64,000 nt of DNA. Origin: Pseudomonas protegens (GTDB taxonomy: Bacteria; Pseudomonadota; Gammaproteobacteria; Pseudomonadales; Pseudomonadaceae). Of the stretch, positions 52,257 through 61,736 are shown one piece after another. The stretch covers positions 558,001-622,000 of the forward strand of contig NZ_CP060201.1 in assembly GCF_013407925.2 (NCBI RefSeq), read 5' to 3'. Each line of letters opens with the position of its first letter. Position 1 is the stretch's first letter. Both the position numbers and the translations under genes were made by a program. Under the pieces are notes generated by a model. That model ran no database searches and was not told where the DNA came from. It saw nothing but the letters and a program-made list of their open reading frames with translations.

Positions 52257-52742
52257 ATGCAGATAGATCTACTCAACGAATCGCTGCTCGGCCACTGGGA
52301 AACCTCTGCAGGCGTTATGCAATGCGAATTGCAGTTCGGCAGCCGCCTGATCTACGTCCAGCACCCCAGCAACGAACCGCCCCAGCGCCGGCTCACGGCC
52401 GCGCAGCAAGGGGTGCAGGCCGTCTGGGATGACATCCCCCAGGCCCTGGCCTTTGCCGAGCGCCTGTGCGTACCCGGCATGCGCAAGGCCTGGCAGCTGT
52501 ACGCACAAGGCCTGCTGTCGTGCCCGCCACTGGAGGTCTACTCGATTCATTTCCAGATCAACAGCCCTTACCCGTCCTACACCATTTCCCAGAACCCGGA
52601 TTTCGACTGGGAGACCAGCCTGGCGGTGGAGGACGAGCAGGGACAGGTGCACCGCCTGTCTCTGGCCGAGTACGAACCTGGGGAAGACTTCTGGCTGAGC
52701 GTGCGGCGCCTGGGCGCCGGCCAATTCCAGAGCGATACCTGA
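52257..52742 (+). CDS. Hypothetical protein, 161 aa
   Basis: A soluble protein with WETSAGVMQCELQFGSRLIYVQ, QALAFAERLCVPGMRKAWQLYAQGL and PYPSYTISQNPDFDWETSLAVEDEQ segments, rich in Trp, Tyr and Gln. The pattern of short strands and a late helix recalls small immunity-like proteins, but no family could be assigned. It follows the LysE gene closely. Its stop abuts the stop of the convergent DUF1289 gene (TGATCA shared). Confidence 0.6.
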   Translation: MQIDLLNESLLGHWETSAGVMQCELQFGSRLIYVQHPSNEPPQRRLTAAQQGVQAVWDDIPQALAFAERLCVPGMRKAWQLYAQGLLSCPPLEVYSIHFQINSPYPSYTISQNPDFDWETSLAVEDEQGQVHRLSLAEYEPGEDFWLSVRRLGAGQFQSDT

Positions 52743-52925
52743 TCAGCCCTTCTTTTTCTGCAAGGCCTTGAGCCGCGCACTGGCGCGCTGCACCGCGGCC
52801 ATCTTTTCCGGGCGCTTCATGCGCTTCCATTGGCGGATGTCGTCCTTGCTGCGCCCGCAACTCAGGCACAGGTCGCCACTGAGCCGGCACAGGGCGATGC
52901 ACGGATTGTCGATTTCCTTGGCCAT
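52743..52925 (-). CDS. DUF1289 small cysteine protein
   Basis: A 60-residue protein with the DUF1289 pattern: four cysteines at 9, 13, 20 and 23 (NPCIALCRLSGDLCLSCGR) followed by the RQWKRMKRPEKMA helix. The Cys set probably binds zinc or an iron-sulphur cluster. Function unknown. It is read with the 123-residue gene upstream on the same strand (3 bases apart). Confidence 0.85.
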   Translation of the reverse strand: MAKEIDNPCIALCRLSGDLCLSCGRSKDDIRQWKRMKRPEKMAAVQRASARLKALQKKKG

Positions 52926-52928
52926 GGC

Positions 52929-53300
52929 TCAACCCCGCCCCGGGCGCAGGCGCTTCAGGCGTTGCGCCCAATCGCCAGCATTGATCCGCCGGCATTGCTC
53001 TTCGCTATCGAAAAACACATGGCTCGCCAGCGGTTCGAGGTGAACCCCGGCTTCGCCCAGGGCCCGGGCCGTCAGCTCGATCATCCGCGCGCCCTGGCCC
53101 GCCGCCAGGGCCTGCTCCTTGTGGGCTTGGGTGTCGAAGATCCAGGCCACCACCAGGCTTGCCGGAAAGGCGGCGTAATCCACCTCGTGGGTCAGCCAGG
53201 AAAAACCGATGATCTCTGCCTTGGCGACCTCGCAGGCTTGGGTCAGGGTGGCGGCCAGCAGACGCTCCATGGCGGCCTGCTGGCGTTTGTTCAATGGCAT
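52929..53300 (-). CDS. Conserved hypothetical protein, 123 aa
   Basis: A soluble protein starting MPLNKRQQAAMERLLAATLTQACEVAKAE, with SWLTHEVDYAAFPASLVVAWIFDTQAHKEQALAAGQG and a His-rich middle. No family is recognised with confidence. GAGGG is just upstream of ATG 53300. It forms an operon with the DUF1289 gene, three bases downstream. Confidence 0.65.
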   Translation of the reverse strand: MPLNKRQQAAMERLLAATLTQACEVAKAEIIGFSWLTHEVDYAAFPASLVVAWIFDTQAHKEQALAAGQGARMIELTARALGEAGVHLEPLASHVFFDSEEQCRRINAGDWAQRLKRLRPGRG

Positions 53301-53413
53301 GACGACCCTCAACAGGCAAAAAAGGCCGCACACGATACCTCAAGTGTTTCACTCAGGACGCATCTTTGCGTCTAGGCTTGAGCCCTCCTGCGTACCGTCA
53401 AGGAAGAACGATC

Positions 53414-55297
53414 ATGTCTCGCCCCTCCCTCACACTGCTCCTGGCCGCGATCCAGCTCGCCTGCGGCACCGCCATGGCTGCCACGGGCGCTCCGGTGGCC
53501 GACGCCATCTGGTTCAACGGCCCGATCATCACCATCGACGACCAGCACCCCAATGCCCAGGCCGTGGCGGTGAAGGACGGCAAGATCCTCGCCGTGGGCG
53601 ACAAGCAGCGAGTGCTGAAGAACCAGGGCCCGGCCACGCAGATGCTCGACCTCAAGGGCGCCACCCTGCTGCCGGGTTTCATCGATCCCCACGGCCACGT
53701 GTCGATGGTCGGCTTCCAGGCCGCCAGCGCCAACCTGCTGCCACCGCCGGACGGCGCCAACAACAGCATCCCCAAGCTTCAGCAAACCCTGCGCGACTTC
53801 GAGCAGCAGTCGCCGATCCCCAAGCAGTTCGGCGTGCTGTTCGGCTTTGGCTATGACGATTCCCAACTTCAGGAACAGCGTCATCCGACCAAGGACGAGC
53901 TGGACGCGGTGTCCAAGGACGTCCCCATCGCCATCGTCCACCAGTCCTCGCACCTGGGGGTGCTCAACAGCAAGGCCCTGGAACTGGCGAAGATCCACGC
54001 CTCGACCCCTAACCCGGAAGGCGGGGTGATCCGTCGGGTCGAGGGCAGCCAGGAACCCAACGGCGTGCTGGAGGAAAACGCCTTCTTCAATGCCCTGATC
54101 AAGATCTTCCCCAAGCTCAGCGCCGACCAGGCGGTGGACATGCTCAGCGCCGGGCAGAAGCTGTACATCAGCTATGGCTACACCACCCTGCAGGACGGTC
54201 GCTCCTCTGCGGACCAGATCAAGACCGCGATCAAGGCCGCGGGCGAAGGCAAACTGCTGGCGGACATCGTTTCCTACCCGGATATCCTCACCCCCGGCAC
54301 CCGGGAAACGCTGGTCGCGCCCTGGTATCACCCGAGCAACCAGCCAGTGGTGTACAACCAGCACTTTCGCATCGGCGGGGTCAAGCTGACCCTGGACGGT
54401 TCGCCCCAGGGCAAGACCGCCTGGCTGAGCCAGCCCTACTTCAAGCCGCCCCAGGGCCAGGACGCCAGCTATGCCGGCTATGGCGTGATCAAGGACGCCG
54501 ACGCCCTGGCCATCTACAAGGAAGCCTTGGCCAACCGCTGGCAGATCCTCTCCCACACCAACGGCGACCGGGCCATCGACCAGTTGCTGAGCTCGATGCG
54601 CGCCGCGGAAAAAGCCTACCCCGGCGTCGATGTACGTCCGGTGATGATCCACGGCCAGACTCTGCGCCAGGACCAGGTGGCCGAGCTCAAGCAACTGAAG
54701 ATCTTCCCGTCACTGTTCCCCATGCACACTTATTACTGGGGCGACTGGCACCGCGAATCGGTGCTGGGCCCGGAACGTGCGCAAAACATCTCGCCGACCC
54801 AATGGGTGCTCAAGGCCGGGATGAAGTTCACCACCCACCACGATGCGCCGGTGGCCCTGCCGGACTCCATGCGAGTGCTGGCGGCCACAGTCAATCGCAC
54901 CACCCGCAGCGGCTATGTGCTGGGCCCGGACCAGCGAGTGACGCCTCTGCAAGCACTCAAGGCCATGACCCTGTGGTCGGCCTACCAGCACTTCGAGGAG
55001 GATCGCAAAGGTTCCATCACCCCGGGCAAGCTGGCGGACTTCGCCGTGCTCTCGGCCAATCCGCTGACCGTGGCGCCCGCGACCCTGAGCGAGATCCAGG
55101 TGCTCAAGACGGTCAAGGAAGGCCGGGTGATCTATGAGCGACCCGCCCAGGTGGCGCTGCGACCAGCACCGCTGGGCATGCATGGCGACCCGTCGCTGCC
55201 GCGGCCCCAGGGCATCAAGGCGGTGGTCCAGGGTGACGGCGATCTGGGGCCGGCGCTGGAGGTGATCTATGACCGGCTGGCGCCGGCGCAGCCTTGA
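53414..55297 (+). CDS. Exported amidohydrolase (YtcJ-like, metal-dependent hydrolase)
   Basis: A 627-residue protein with a signal peptide (MSRPSLTLLLAAIQLACGTAMA). The amidohydrolase fold is clear: a beta-sandwich with AVKDGKILAVGDKQRVL, the HxH metal site in GFIDPHGHVSM, VHQSSHLGVLNSKALEL, FRIGGVKLTLDGSPQG, SHTNGDRAID, HDAPVALPDSMR and GSITPGKLADFAVLSANPL. Length is that of the amidohydrolase 3 (YtcJ) group. Substrate is unknown; export suggests it acts on a periplasmic compound. AAGGAAGA precedes ATG 53414. Confidence 0.88.
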   Translation: MSRPSLTLLLAAIQLACGTAMAATGAPVADAIWFNGPIITIDDQHPNAQAVAVKDGKILAVGDKQRVLKNQGPATQMLDLKGATLLPGFIDPHGHVSMVGFQAASANLLPPPDGANNSIPKLQQTLRDFEQQSPIPKQFGVLFGFGYDDSQLQEQRHPTKDELDAVSKDVPIAIVHQSSHLGVLNSKALELAKIHASTPNPEGGVIRRVEGSQEPNGVLEENAFFNALIKIFPKLSADQAVDMLSAGQKLYISYGYTTLQDGRSSADQIKTAIKAAGEGKLLADIVSYPDILTPGTRETLVAPWYHPSNQPVVYNQHFRIGGVKLTLDGSPQGKTAWLSQPYFKPPQGQDASYAGYGVIKDADALAIYKEALANRWQILSHTNGDRAIDQLLSSMRAAEKAYPGVDVRPVMIHGQTLRQDQVAELKQLKIFPSLFPMHTYYWGDWHRESVLGPERAQNISPTQWVLKAGMKFTTHHDAPVALPDSMRVLAATVNRTTRSGYVLGPDQRVTPLQALKAMTLWSAYQHFEEDRKGSITPGKLADFAVLSANPLTVAPATLSEIQVLKTVKEGRVIYERPAQVALRPAPLGMHGDPSLPRPQGIKAVVQGDGDLGPALEVIYDRLAPAQP

Positions 55298-55398
55298 AAG
55301 CGCCGGGACCCGGCTCCGTGCCGGGGCTTGCTGGCGGCTGAACCCGAACGGGCCGGCTGAACGCGGCGCCCCGCGGTTCAGCGCGCGCCAGCTCGCGC

Positions 55399-56970
55399 CT
55401 ACAGGAGCTTGCTGCCCAGGGCGCTGGACAGCACCTCGTCATGCCCATAGATGTCCGGGGCGTACAGCAACTGCCCATGGCTGTCGGCCTGCACCGTCCA
55501 GTAGCTGAGCAGGATCGGCACCGGCTTGGCCAGGCGGAACTCATGGGTCAGGCCGGTGGCCAAGAGGTCGTTGGTGCGCAGCCGTTCCGCCGGACTCAGC
55601 AGCCAGTCGCGCAGTTGCAGCGCCTGTTCGACCCGCACGCAGCCCGAGCTGAAGGCCCGCGGCCCCTTGCTGAACAGGGCCTGGCTCGGGGTGTCGTGCA
55701 GGTACACCGAGAACGGGTTGGGAAAGCGGATGGCGATGCGTCCCAGGGGGTTGCGCGGCCCCGCGCCCTGGCGCAGGAGGATATTGCCCGGACGTTCCCA
55801 GTCGATGTCCTCGGCGGCCAGGGGCTGGCCATTGGCGTCCAGTACCTGCAGGTTCTGGCGGTCGAGGAAGCCCTGGTCACGGCGGATCTCCGGCAGCTTG
55901 TCTTCCTTGAGGATGGTCGGCGGCACGGTCCAGGTGGGGTTCAGGGTCAGGCGCGTGACCTGGGATTTGAGCAACGGGGTCTGGCGCTCGGCGCGGCCGA
56001 CCTGGGTGCGGGTCTGCCAGACCACCGCGTCGTCCTTGTAGAGGGTCAACTGCGCCGCGGCGACATTGACCAGGACGATGTTCGGTTCGAAATCCTGGGC
56101 CAGCCAGCGCAGGCGTTCAAGGTTGATGCGCAACTGCTCGCGGCGCTGGGCCGGGCTGACGTTGAGCTCCTTGAGGGTGCCCGCGCCGATCACGCCATCG
56201 GCCTGCAGCGAGTGACTGAGCTGGAAGTTTTTCACGGCGCTCACCAGCTCACTGCCGTAGGTATTATCCGCACTGACCTCCGGGCTCGGCAGCAGGCCGC
56301 CGCGGTACAGGCGCAGGGCCAGGTCGGGGACGCGCTTGTCCTGCATGTCCGGACGCAGCAACGGGCCGCCGGCCACTGCCGGCCATTGGGGCAAGGGTTG
56401 CTGGCGAAGCCGGGCATAGGCCTGGCGCAGGTTGCGGTACTGCTCAAGGTTGGGCCGGGCCTGTTCAAAGGCCGTGGCCAGATGCTCGATGCCCGGCACG
56501 GCCAGCGCCAGCAACGCCGCCTGGCGATCGTCCGGCAGCGGCTGGGCTCGCCACAGGGGTTCGAAGCGGGTCTGCGACAGGCGTCCGTAATGCAGGTCCT
56601 GCAAGGCTTGCAGGTACTGCTGGCTGATTTCGATGTCGTGACACGGGTCGGCCGCCGGACTGTTCGACGGCAGGCGGTAATGGCTAGGGTCCAGACCGTC
56701 GTCCACCAGTTGCGCCAGCTGCGCCTGCAGGTCGGCCAAGCGTCCTTCGACGCCCCACAGCGGCTGCTCGCCCTGCTGCTGGTAGAAGCCCTGCAACAGC
56801 TGCTGCCGGGCAGGATTCACGCGCGTGGCCAGGGCCGGACACGCCACCGCCAGTTGGGTCAGCGCCTGTTGCATCGGACTCGCCGGCAGCGGCGCCTGCT
56901 CCCCGGCCAGCGCGACCAATGGCGCAGCGAGCAAGCACAGGCTCAAGTAACATGCGTGTTTTTTGAACAA
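55399..56970 (-). CDS. L,D-transpeptidase, YcbB (LdtD)-type
   Basis: A 523-residue periplasmic enzyme that forms 3-3 cross-links in peptidoglycan. The start is TTG 56970, with GGAG eight bases upstream, giving a signal FKKHACYLSLCLLAAPLVALA. The N-terminal part is a scaffold domain (LDPSHYRLPSNSPAADPC), then a peptidoglycan-binding domain (GSELVSAVKNFQLSHSLQADGVIGAGTLKELNV), and the YkuD domain with ILVNVAAAQLTLYKDD... VGRAERQTPLL and the catalytic FSSGCVRVE. Divergent from a second L,D-transpeptidase gene, 153 bases away. Confidence 0.9.
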   Translation of the reverse strand: MFKKHACYLSLCLLAAPLVALAGEQAPLPASPMQQALTQLAVACPALATRVNPARQQLLQGFYQQQGEQPLWGVEGRLADLQAQLAQLVDDGLDPSHYRLPSNSPAADPCHDIEISQQYLQALQDLHYGRLSQTRFEPLWRAQPLPDDRQAALLALAVPGIEHLATAFEQARPNLEQYRNLRQAYARLRQQPLPQWPAVAGGPLLRPDMQDKRVPDLALRLYRGGLLPSPEVSADNTYGSELVSAVKNFQLSHSLQADGVIGAGTLKELNVSPAQRREQLRINLERLRWLAQDFEPNIVLVNVAAAQLTLYKDDAVVWQTRTQVGRAERQTPLLKSQVTRLTLNPTWTVPPTILKEDKLPEIRRDQGFLDRQNLQVLDANGQPLAAEDIDWERPGNILLRQGAGPRNPLGRIAIRFPNPFSVYLHDTPSQALFSKGPRAFSSGCVRVEQALQLRDWLLSPAERLRTNDLLATGLTHEFRLAKPVPILLSYWTVQADSHGQLLYAPDIYGHDEVLSSALGSKLL

Positions 56971-57123
56971 CTGCTTTACTCCAATCCGTGGCCATCCACT
57001 TGACGGCCAATCGTTACCGCAGATGGGGAAGTCAATCAGGCCCGGGCCTTGAATATATAGACCAGCCCGCCGGGGGAACGACAGGATGTCGGGAGCCAAA
57101 GTGACCATGGGGATGCACTATAC

Positions 57124-57849
57124 ATGTTGACCTTCTTGTGCCGATTCTGCCTGGCGGCCATTGCCCTGGGCGCCATTTGCAGTCCTTCTTTCGCCGCCAA
57201 CAAACCTCGCCCCGCCGCCAGTCCCGCGCTGTACGCCAGCCTCGCCCACGCCGCGCCGGAACTCAATCCCCAGGCCCTGAAAAGCGCCCTCAGCGCCATG
57301 CAATGCGCGGTCGCCAGTGGCGCCCGCCAGGCCCGGCACCTGGCGGTGATCGACTACTCGCAACCGTCCACCGCCCGGCGCCTGTGGATCTTCGACCTGC
57401 GCAGCAAGAAACTGGTGCTGCGCGACCTGGTGGCCCACGGCCAGAAGTCCGGGGAAAACTTCGCCACCCAGTTCTCCAACCGCCTGGGCAGCTACCAGTC
57501 CAGCCTGGGCCTGTTCCGCACCCAGGAAAGCTACGAAGGCAGCCATGGCTACTCGCTGCGCATGGACGGCCTGGAGCCCGGCTTCAACGACCGGGCCCGG
57601 GACCGCGACATCGTGATCCATGCCGCCGACTACGTGAACCCCTTGTGGAGCCAGCGCCAGGGCCGCATCGGCCGCAGCCAGGGCTGCCCGGCGGTGCGCC
57701 CGCAAGTGGCGCGCCAGGTGATAGACAAGCTCAAGGATGGCCAGTTCATGTTCTCCTGGTACCCGGACCAGCGCTGGCTGAAATCCTCGGCCTACCTCAA
57801 CTGCCAGCCGCGTCAGGTGGCGAGCATCCTCAGTGCCAATGGCGGCTGA
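57124..57849 (+). CDS. Murein L,D-transpeptidase catalytic-domain (YkuD_2) protein
   Basis: A 241-residue exported protein: signal MLTFLCRFCLAAIALGAICSPSFA, then ARHLAVIDYSQPSTARRLWIFDLRSKKLVLRDLVAHGQKSGENF, FSNRLGSYQSSLGLFRTQESYEG and the catalytic pattern DIVIHAADYVNPLW...GRSQGCPAVRPQVAR. It belongs to the shorter YkuD_2 group whose activity on peptidoglycan is probable but little tested. Divergent from the YcbB-type gene, which suggests joint control of wall remodelling. Confidence 0.85.
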   Translation: MLTFLCRFCLAAIALGAICSPSFAANKPRPAASPALYASLAHAAPELNPQALKSALSAMQCAVASGARQARHLAVIDYSQPSTARRLWIFDLRSKKLVLRDLVAHGQKSGENFATQFSNRLGSYQSSLGLFRTQESYEGSHGYSLRMDGLEPGFNDRARDRDIVIHAADYVNPLWSQRQGRIGRSQGCPAVRPQVARQVIDKLKDGQFMFSWYPDQRWLKSSAYLNCQPRQVASILSANGG

Positions 57850-57955
57850 ACAAACGCGCTGAACGCAGCGGCCAGCCCGCTGCCGGGTTGCGCCGAGCGC
57901 CGGCGGCGAGATACCGTTGCCGACCTGGAACGCCACCTCGCCCGAGCCGGACCTC

Positions 57956-58273
57956 ATGCCTTCAGCGCACTCCCTGCTTCTCCATCATCCCGGACCACGT
58001 CCGGCGTTCTACCGGGTTGCCGAACACCTGTGGGGTGCCGGCTGCAACGTGGACTCCGATGGCGACAGCCGAACCGCCGACGATGAGCAGTGGACCGAGC
58101 TGACCCTGATACTGCGCGACTCCAGCCAGCAACGGCTGGACATCGATCCACTGTCCCTGGCGCCCCTGGTCTTGCTGATCCGCGCCTCAGAGGCGGGTCT
58201 AGGCGAAAGGGCCGCGCACTTCATCCAGTCGGTGGCAGGCGGCACACTCCAGGCACACATCAAGGACCGATAA
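57956..58273 (+). CDS. Hypothetical protein, 105 aa
   Basis: A small soluble protein starting MPSAHSLLLHHPGP, with AFYRVAEHLWGAGCNVDSDGDSR, a DDEQWTELTLILRDSSQQRLDIDPLSLAPLVLLIRASE segment and a helical end. No family recognised. ATG 57956 is chosen over ATG 57917 on composition. Followed by the AlkB-like gene after 56 bases. Confidence 0.55.
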   Translation: MPSAHSLLLHHPGPRPAFYRVAEHLWGAGCNVDSDGDSRTADDEQWTELTLILRDSSQQRLDIDPLSLAPLVLLIRASEAGLGERAAHFIQSVAGGTLQAHIKDR

Positions 58274-58329
58274 GGATCGGGCCCTGCCCCCCCGGCAGTT
58301 GCCCTCCTTTCAATACTGGCAGCGCTCTA

Positions 58330-58851
58330 ATGAATCCACCCGAGATCGACTTTTTCCCCGACTTCATCACCGACCCGCAACGGCTGTTCAACCACCTCAA
58401 GCATGACGTGCAGTGGGACGAGCGCATGCGGGCGCGCAAGACCGCCAGCTTCGGCGCGCCCTATGACTACTCGCAGATCACCTACCCGGCGGTGCCGATG
58501 CCCGAGGCGCTGGAACAGCTGTGCGGGCCGATCGAGCAGCTGCTGGGCTTTCGTCCCAACAACTGCCTGCTCAACTTCTACCCGGACGGCCAGTCCTCCA
58601 TGGGCTTTCACTCCGACGCCAACGAGCAACTGGTGGAAGGCACCGGGGTGGTGATCGTCTCCCTGGGTCACGCCCGGGCCATGGTCTTTCGCCACAAGGA
58701 AAGCGGCGCCACCTTCGACTACAGCCTGGCCAGCGGCTCGCTGCTGCACATGTCCGACGAACTGCAGAAACACTGGCTGCACGCGATTCCCAAGGCGCCG
58801 GATGCGGGCGAACGCATCAGCCTGTCGTTTCGCCAGCTCAAGACCGCGTAG
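58330..58851 (+). CDS. 2-oxoglutarate/Fe(II)-dependent dioxygenase, AlkB-like
   Basis: A 173-residue enzyme of the AlkB fold. Iron ligands are His94 and Asp96 (GFHSDANEQ) and the C-terminal His151 (HWLHAIPK), and Arg162/Arg168 (ERISLSFR) bind 2-oxoglutarate. NCLLNFYPDGQSSMG and VFRHKESGATFDYSL are typical of the small bacterial ALKBH-type proteins. It may repair alkylated nucleic acid or modify another substrate. Start ATG 58330; no strong ribosome site. Confidence 0.87.
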   Translation: MNPPEIDFFPDFITDPQRLFNHLKHDVQWDERMRARKTASFGAPYDYSQITYPAVPMPEALEQLCGPIEQLLGFRPNNCLLNFYPDGQSSMGFHSDANEQLVEGTGVVIVSLGHARAMVFRHKESGATFDYSLASGSLLHMSDELQKHWLHAIPKAPDAGERISLSFRQLKTA

Positions 58852-58938
58852 TGCTGGACTCGGTCAGGATCGGCCCTTGACTCAAGGGCCGCGCCATCGA
58901 CAATGCCCGGCTGTGATCACCGCTCGAATAGAGGCCCC

Positions 58939-59820
58939 ATGCAGTTGCTTCCCTGGTCCTACGCCTGCCCCGAAGGCTTCACCCTGCGCGGCCTGCGCTC
59001 CGCACCTTCGGGTAAACCCCTGCTGCACTTTCTCCACGGCAACGGCTTCTGCTCCATGGCCTATCGTCCGCTGCTGGCCTTGCTGGCCGAGTCCTTCGAC
59101 TTGTGGCTCAGCGACGTCCAGGGCCATGGCGACAGCGATCATGGCGGCCCGTTCCGCGGCTGGAACCGCACTGCACAGCTGGCCGCCGAAGCGTTCGAAG
59201 CCGGACGCGGGGCCTACGCCGACGTGCCCTGCTACGCCGTCGGCCACAGCTTTGGCGGAGTGCTCACCAGCCTGATCCTGGCCGAACGCCCGCAGCTGTT
59301 TCGTAAGGCGGTGCTGCTCGATCCGGTGATCTTCAGCCCGTCGATGATCAGTTCCCTGAGGCTGCTGTCGGCCCTGGGCCTCAATCGCCGCCACAGCCTG
59401 GCGCGCAAGGCCGCCGCCCGGCGCCAGCACTGGCCGGACCGCGCCGCGGCCAGGGCCAGCCTGGTCAACCGGGGAATCTTCAAGGGCTGGAGCGAAGACG
59501 CCCTGAATGCCTATGTCGAGCAGGCGCTCAAGGACGATGGCCAGGGCGTGGCGCTCAAATGCGCTCCCGAGCGCGAGGTGGACATTTTCAGCAGCTTCCC
59601 CCGGCACCTGTGGCGCTCCCTGCGTCACGTGCAGACCCCGAGCCTGGTGATCCATGGCCGCGACAGCTACCCCTACGTGGCCCGTTCGGTGAAACGCTGG
59701 GCAACCATCAATCCCCACCTGAGCACGCAAGTGATCGAAGGCCAACACTGCTTCATGCAAGTCGACCCGGCAGCCAGTGCACGGGCCATCCTCGGATTTC
59801 TACGCCACGAAGGCCGCTGA
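58939..59820 (+). CDS. Alpha/beta hydrolase
   Basis: A 293-residue hydrolase. The oxyanion region is LLHFLHGNGFCSMAYRPL, the nucleophile Ser is in YAVGHSFGGVLTSL, and the likely acid and His are Asp (VIHGRDSYPY) and His (EGQHCFMQV). The ATG at 58939 has GAGG four to five bases upstream. The substrate is unknown. A hairpin (GCCCGGT/ACCGGGC) at 59868-59888 may end the transcript. Confidence 0.85.
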   Translation: MQLLPWSYACPEGFTLRGLRSAPSGKPLLHFLHGNGFCSMAYRPLLALLAESFDLWLSDVQGHGDSDHGGPFRGWNRTAQLAAEAFEAGRGAYADVPCYAVGHSFGGVLTSLILAERPQLFRKAVLLDPVIFSPSMISSLRLLSALGLNRRHSLARKAAARRQHWPDRAAARASLVNRGIFKGWSEDALNAYVEQALKDDGQGVALKCAPEREVDIFSSFPRHLWRSLRHVQTPSLVIHGRDSYPYVARSVKRWATINPHLSTQVIEGQHCFMQVDPAASARAILGFLRHEGR

Positions 59821-60069
59821 AAACCCCGCTGCCAGCCCCCCAGAATAGATGTCACCGTGATATCATTGCCCGGTTTTCCAGACCGGGCCGTGCATCCCGA
59901 TCACCCTGGAACCCCTGGACAAGGCGCCGCCCAGACGCGCCTGCCACCCCCCCGCCTTGTGTGCAAAAGACCGACGGCGCCATGGAGCCTGCTCCAGCGC
60001 GCGCCGCATTGATGCAAACCGCGATGCCCGTCGCCGGTTGTACTTTTTGCCGCCACAAGGAACACAGTC

Positions 60070-61698
60070 ATGCTCTTGAGAACGATGAACATTTCCCGCC
60101 GCGCAGGGTTCAGCTTCGCCCTGATCGCCCTGCTGGCACTGGGCCTGGGGGGCTTCTCATTGCTGGAAATGCAGCGCATGAACCAGCAATCCCTTGAGGT
60201 CGACCAGAACTGGCAGCCTTCGATCGTCGCCGCCAACGCCCTGGCCCTGACCAGCACCCAGATCCGCACCATCACCCTGCGCATGCTGGTAGTCCGTGAC
60301 AACAACGATGTACAGGCGCTGCTCACGCGCGTCGGCGAGCTCGACGAGCAGCTCAGCCACCAGCAGGGCGTCTACGAAAAACTGATCACCGAAACCGAGG
60401 AACGCGCAGCCTATGAACGCTTTCTCAGCGCCAAGGAGGCCTACAGCAAGGATCAGCATCAGGTGGTGGAACGAGTGCGCCAGGGGCAGAAGGAAGCCGC
60501 CATCGGTATCGTCGACGCCGGCCCGTACCTGGCCAACGCCGACGCCATGCTCAAAGAGCTGCTGAAGATCATCGACATCAACACCCGCGGTGGCGTCGCC
60601 GCGGCCGAACACACCAGCGAGGTGTTCCAGGGGGCGATCGCCATGGTCGCGCTGATCATGCTGGTGGTGGTGACCCTGACCATCGCCCTGGCCCTGCTGC
60701 TGACCCGCAGCATCGTGCAGCCCCTGGGGCAGGCAGTGGCGGTGGCGGAAACCATCGCCAACGGCAACCTCGGGCAGAGCATCACGGTCAGCGGCAAGGA
60801 CGAACCGGCGCGCCTGCTGCAAGCCCTGCAGACCATGCAGGCGAGCCTGCGCGGCACCCTGCAGCGTATTGCCGACTCCTCCAACCAGCTGGCCTCGGCC
60901 GCCGAAGAACTGCACGCGGTCACCGAGCACTCCAGCCAGACCCTGCACCAGCAGAGCAATGAAGTGGAACAAGCCGCCACCGCCGTCAACGAAATGACCG
61001 CCGCCGTGGAGGAAGTGGCGCGCAACGCCGTGAGCACCTCGCAAGCCTCCCAGGAAACCGACCGCACCGCCCACCACGGCCGCGAGCAGGTACAGCACAC
61101 CGTGGACTCCATCGGCCAACTGGCGACGGACGTGACTCAGACCTGTGAACGGGTCGAGCACCTGGCGGTGGACGTGCGCAATATCGGTCAGGTCCTGGAA
61201 GTGATCCGCTCGATCGCCGAACAGACCAACCTGCTGGCCCTCAATGCCGCCATCGAAGCCGCCCGGGCCGGGGACGCCGGACGCGGCTTTGCCGTGGTCG
61301 CCGACGAAGTGCGGGCCCTGGCCCATCGCACCCAGCAGTCGACCCAGGAAATCGAAAGCATGATCAACACCATCGAGGAAGGCACCGAGGGCGCGGTCAG
61401 CGCCATGCGCAACAGCAACGAGCGCGCCCACCTGACCCTGGAAGCGGCCCGCGCCTCGGGGTTGGCCCTGGACCAGATCACCCAGGCCATCACCATGATC
61501 AACGAGCGCAACCTGGTGATCGCCAGCGCCAGCGAAGAGCAGGCCCAGGTGGCCCGGGAAGTGGACCGCAACCTGATCAATATCCGCGACCTGTCGACCC
61601 AGACCTCGGCCGGGGCCAACCAGAGCAATGCCGCCAGTCAGGAACTGTCGCGCCTGGCGGTGGACCTCAACGCCCTGGTGAATCAGTTCAAGCTCTGA
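60070..61698 (+). CDS. Methyl-accepting chemotaxis protein (transducer)
   Basis: A 542-residue chemoreceptor. The first helix is near residues 12-30, the periplasmic part (about 31-195) is a four-helix bundle of the 4HB_MCP type ([36 protein letters not shown]), the second helix is near 197-218, then HAMP ([26 protein letters not shown]), and the signalling tip holds [49 protein letters not shown]. No C-terminal CheR pentapeptide is present. It senses an unknown ligand and controls a CheA/CheW array. AAGGAACACAGTC precedes ATG 60070. Confidence 0.93.
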   Translation: MLLRTMNISRRAGFSFALIALLALGLGGFSLLEMQRMNQQSLEVDQNWQPSIVAANALALTSTQIRTITLRMLVVRDNNDVQALLTRVGELDEQLSHQQGVYEKLITETEERAAYERFLSAKEAYSKDQHQVVERVRQGQKEAAIGIVDAGPYLANADAMLKELLKIIDINTRGGVAAAEHTSEVFQGAIAMVALIMLVVVTLTIALALLLTRSIVQPLGQAVAVAETIANGNLGQSITVSGKDEPARLLQALQTMQASLRGTLQRIADSSNQLASAAEELHAVTEHSSQTLHQQSNEVEQAATAVNEMTAAVEEVARNAVSTSQASQETDRTAHHGREQVQHTVDSIGQLATDVTQTCERVEHLAVDVRNIGQVLEVIRSIAEQTNLLALNAAIEAARAGDAGRGFAVVADEVRALAHRTQQSTQEIESMINTIEEGTEGAVSAMRNSNERAHLTLEAARASGLALDQITQAITMINERNLVIASASEEQAQVAREVDRNLINIRDLSTQTSAGANQSNAASQELSRLAVDLNALVNQFKL

Positions 61699-61704
61699 AA
61701 AGGC

Positions 61705-61736
61705 AGCGGCAAGCTTCAAGTTCAAAGCTTGCCGCT
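61705..61736. terminator. Two-way hairpin terminator between the chemoreceptor and MocR genes
   Basis: A 12-base perfect stem (AGCGGCAAGCTT / AAGCTTGCCGCT) around CAAGTTCA separates the chemoreceptor stop (61698) from the convergent MocR stop (61737). The MocR stop codon lies at the right foot. Confidence 0.7.

Noticed and set aside
55372..55405. Possible REP copy (GCGCGCCAGCTCGCGCCTACAG) at the end of the L,D-transpeptidase gene
   Set aside because: The match to the REP core is partial and it overlaps the stop codon, so it is not listed as a repeat.
59868..59888. Hairpin GCCCGGT/ACCGGGC after the alpha/beta hydrolase gene
   Set aside because: Only seven pairs and no T tract; mentioned with the gene but not called as a terminator.
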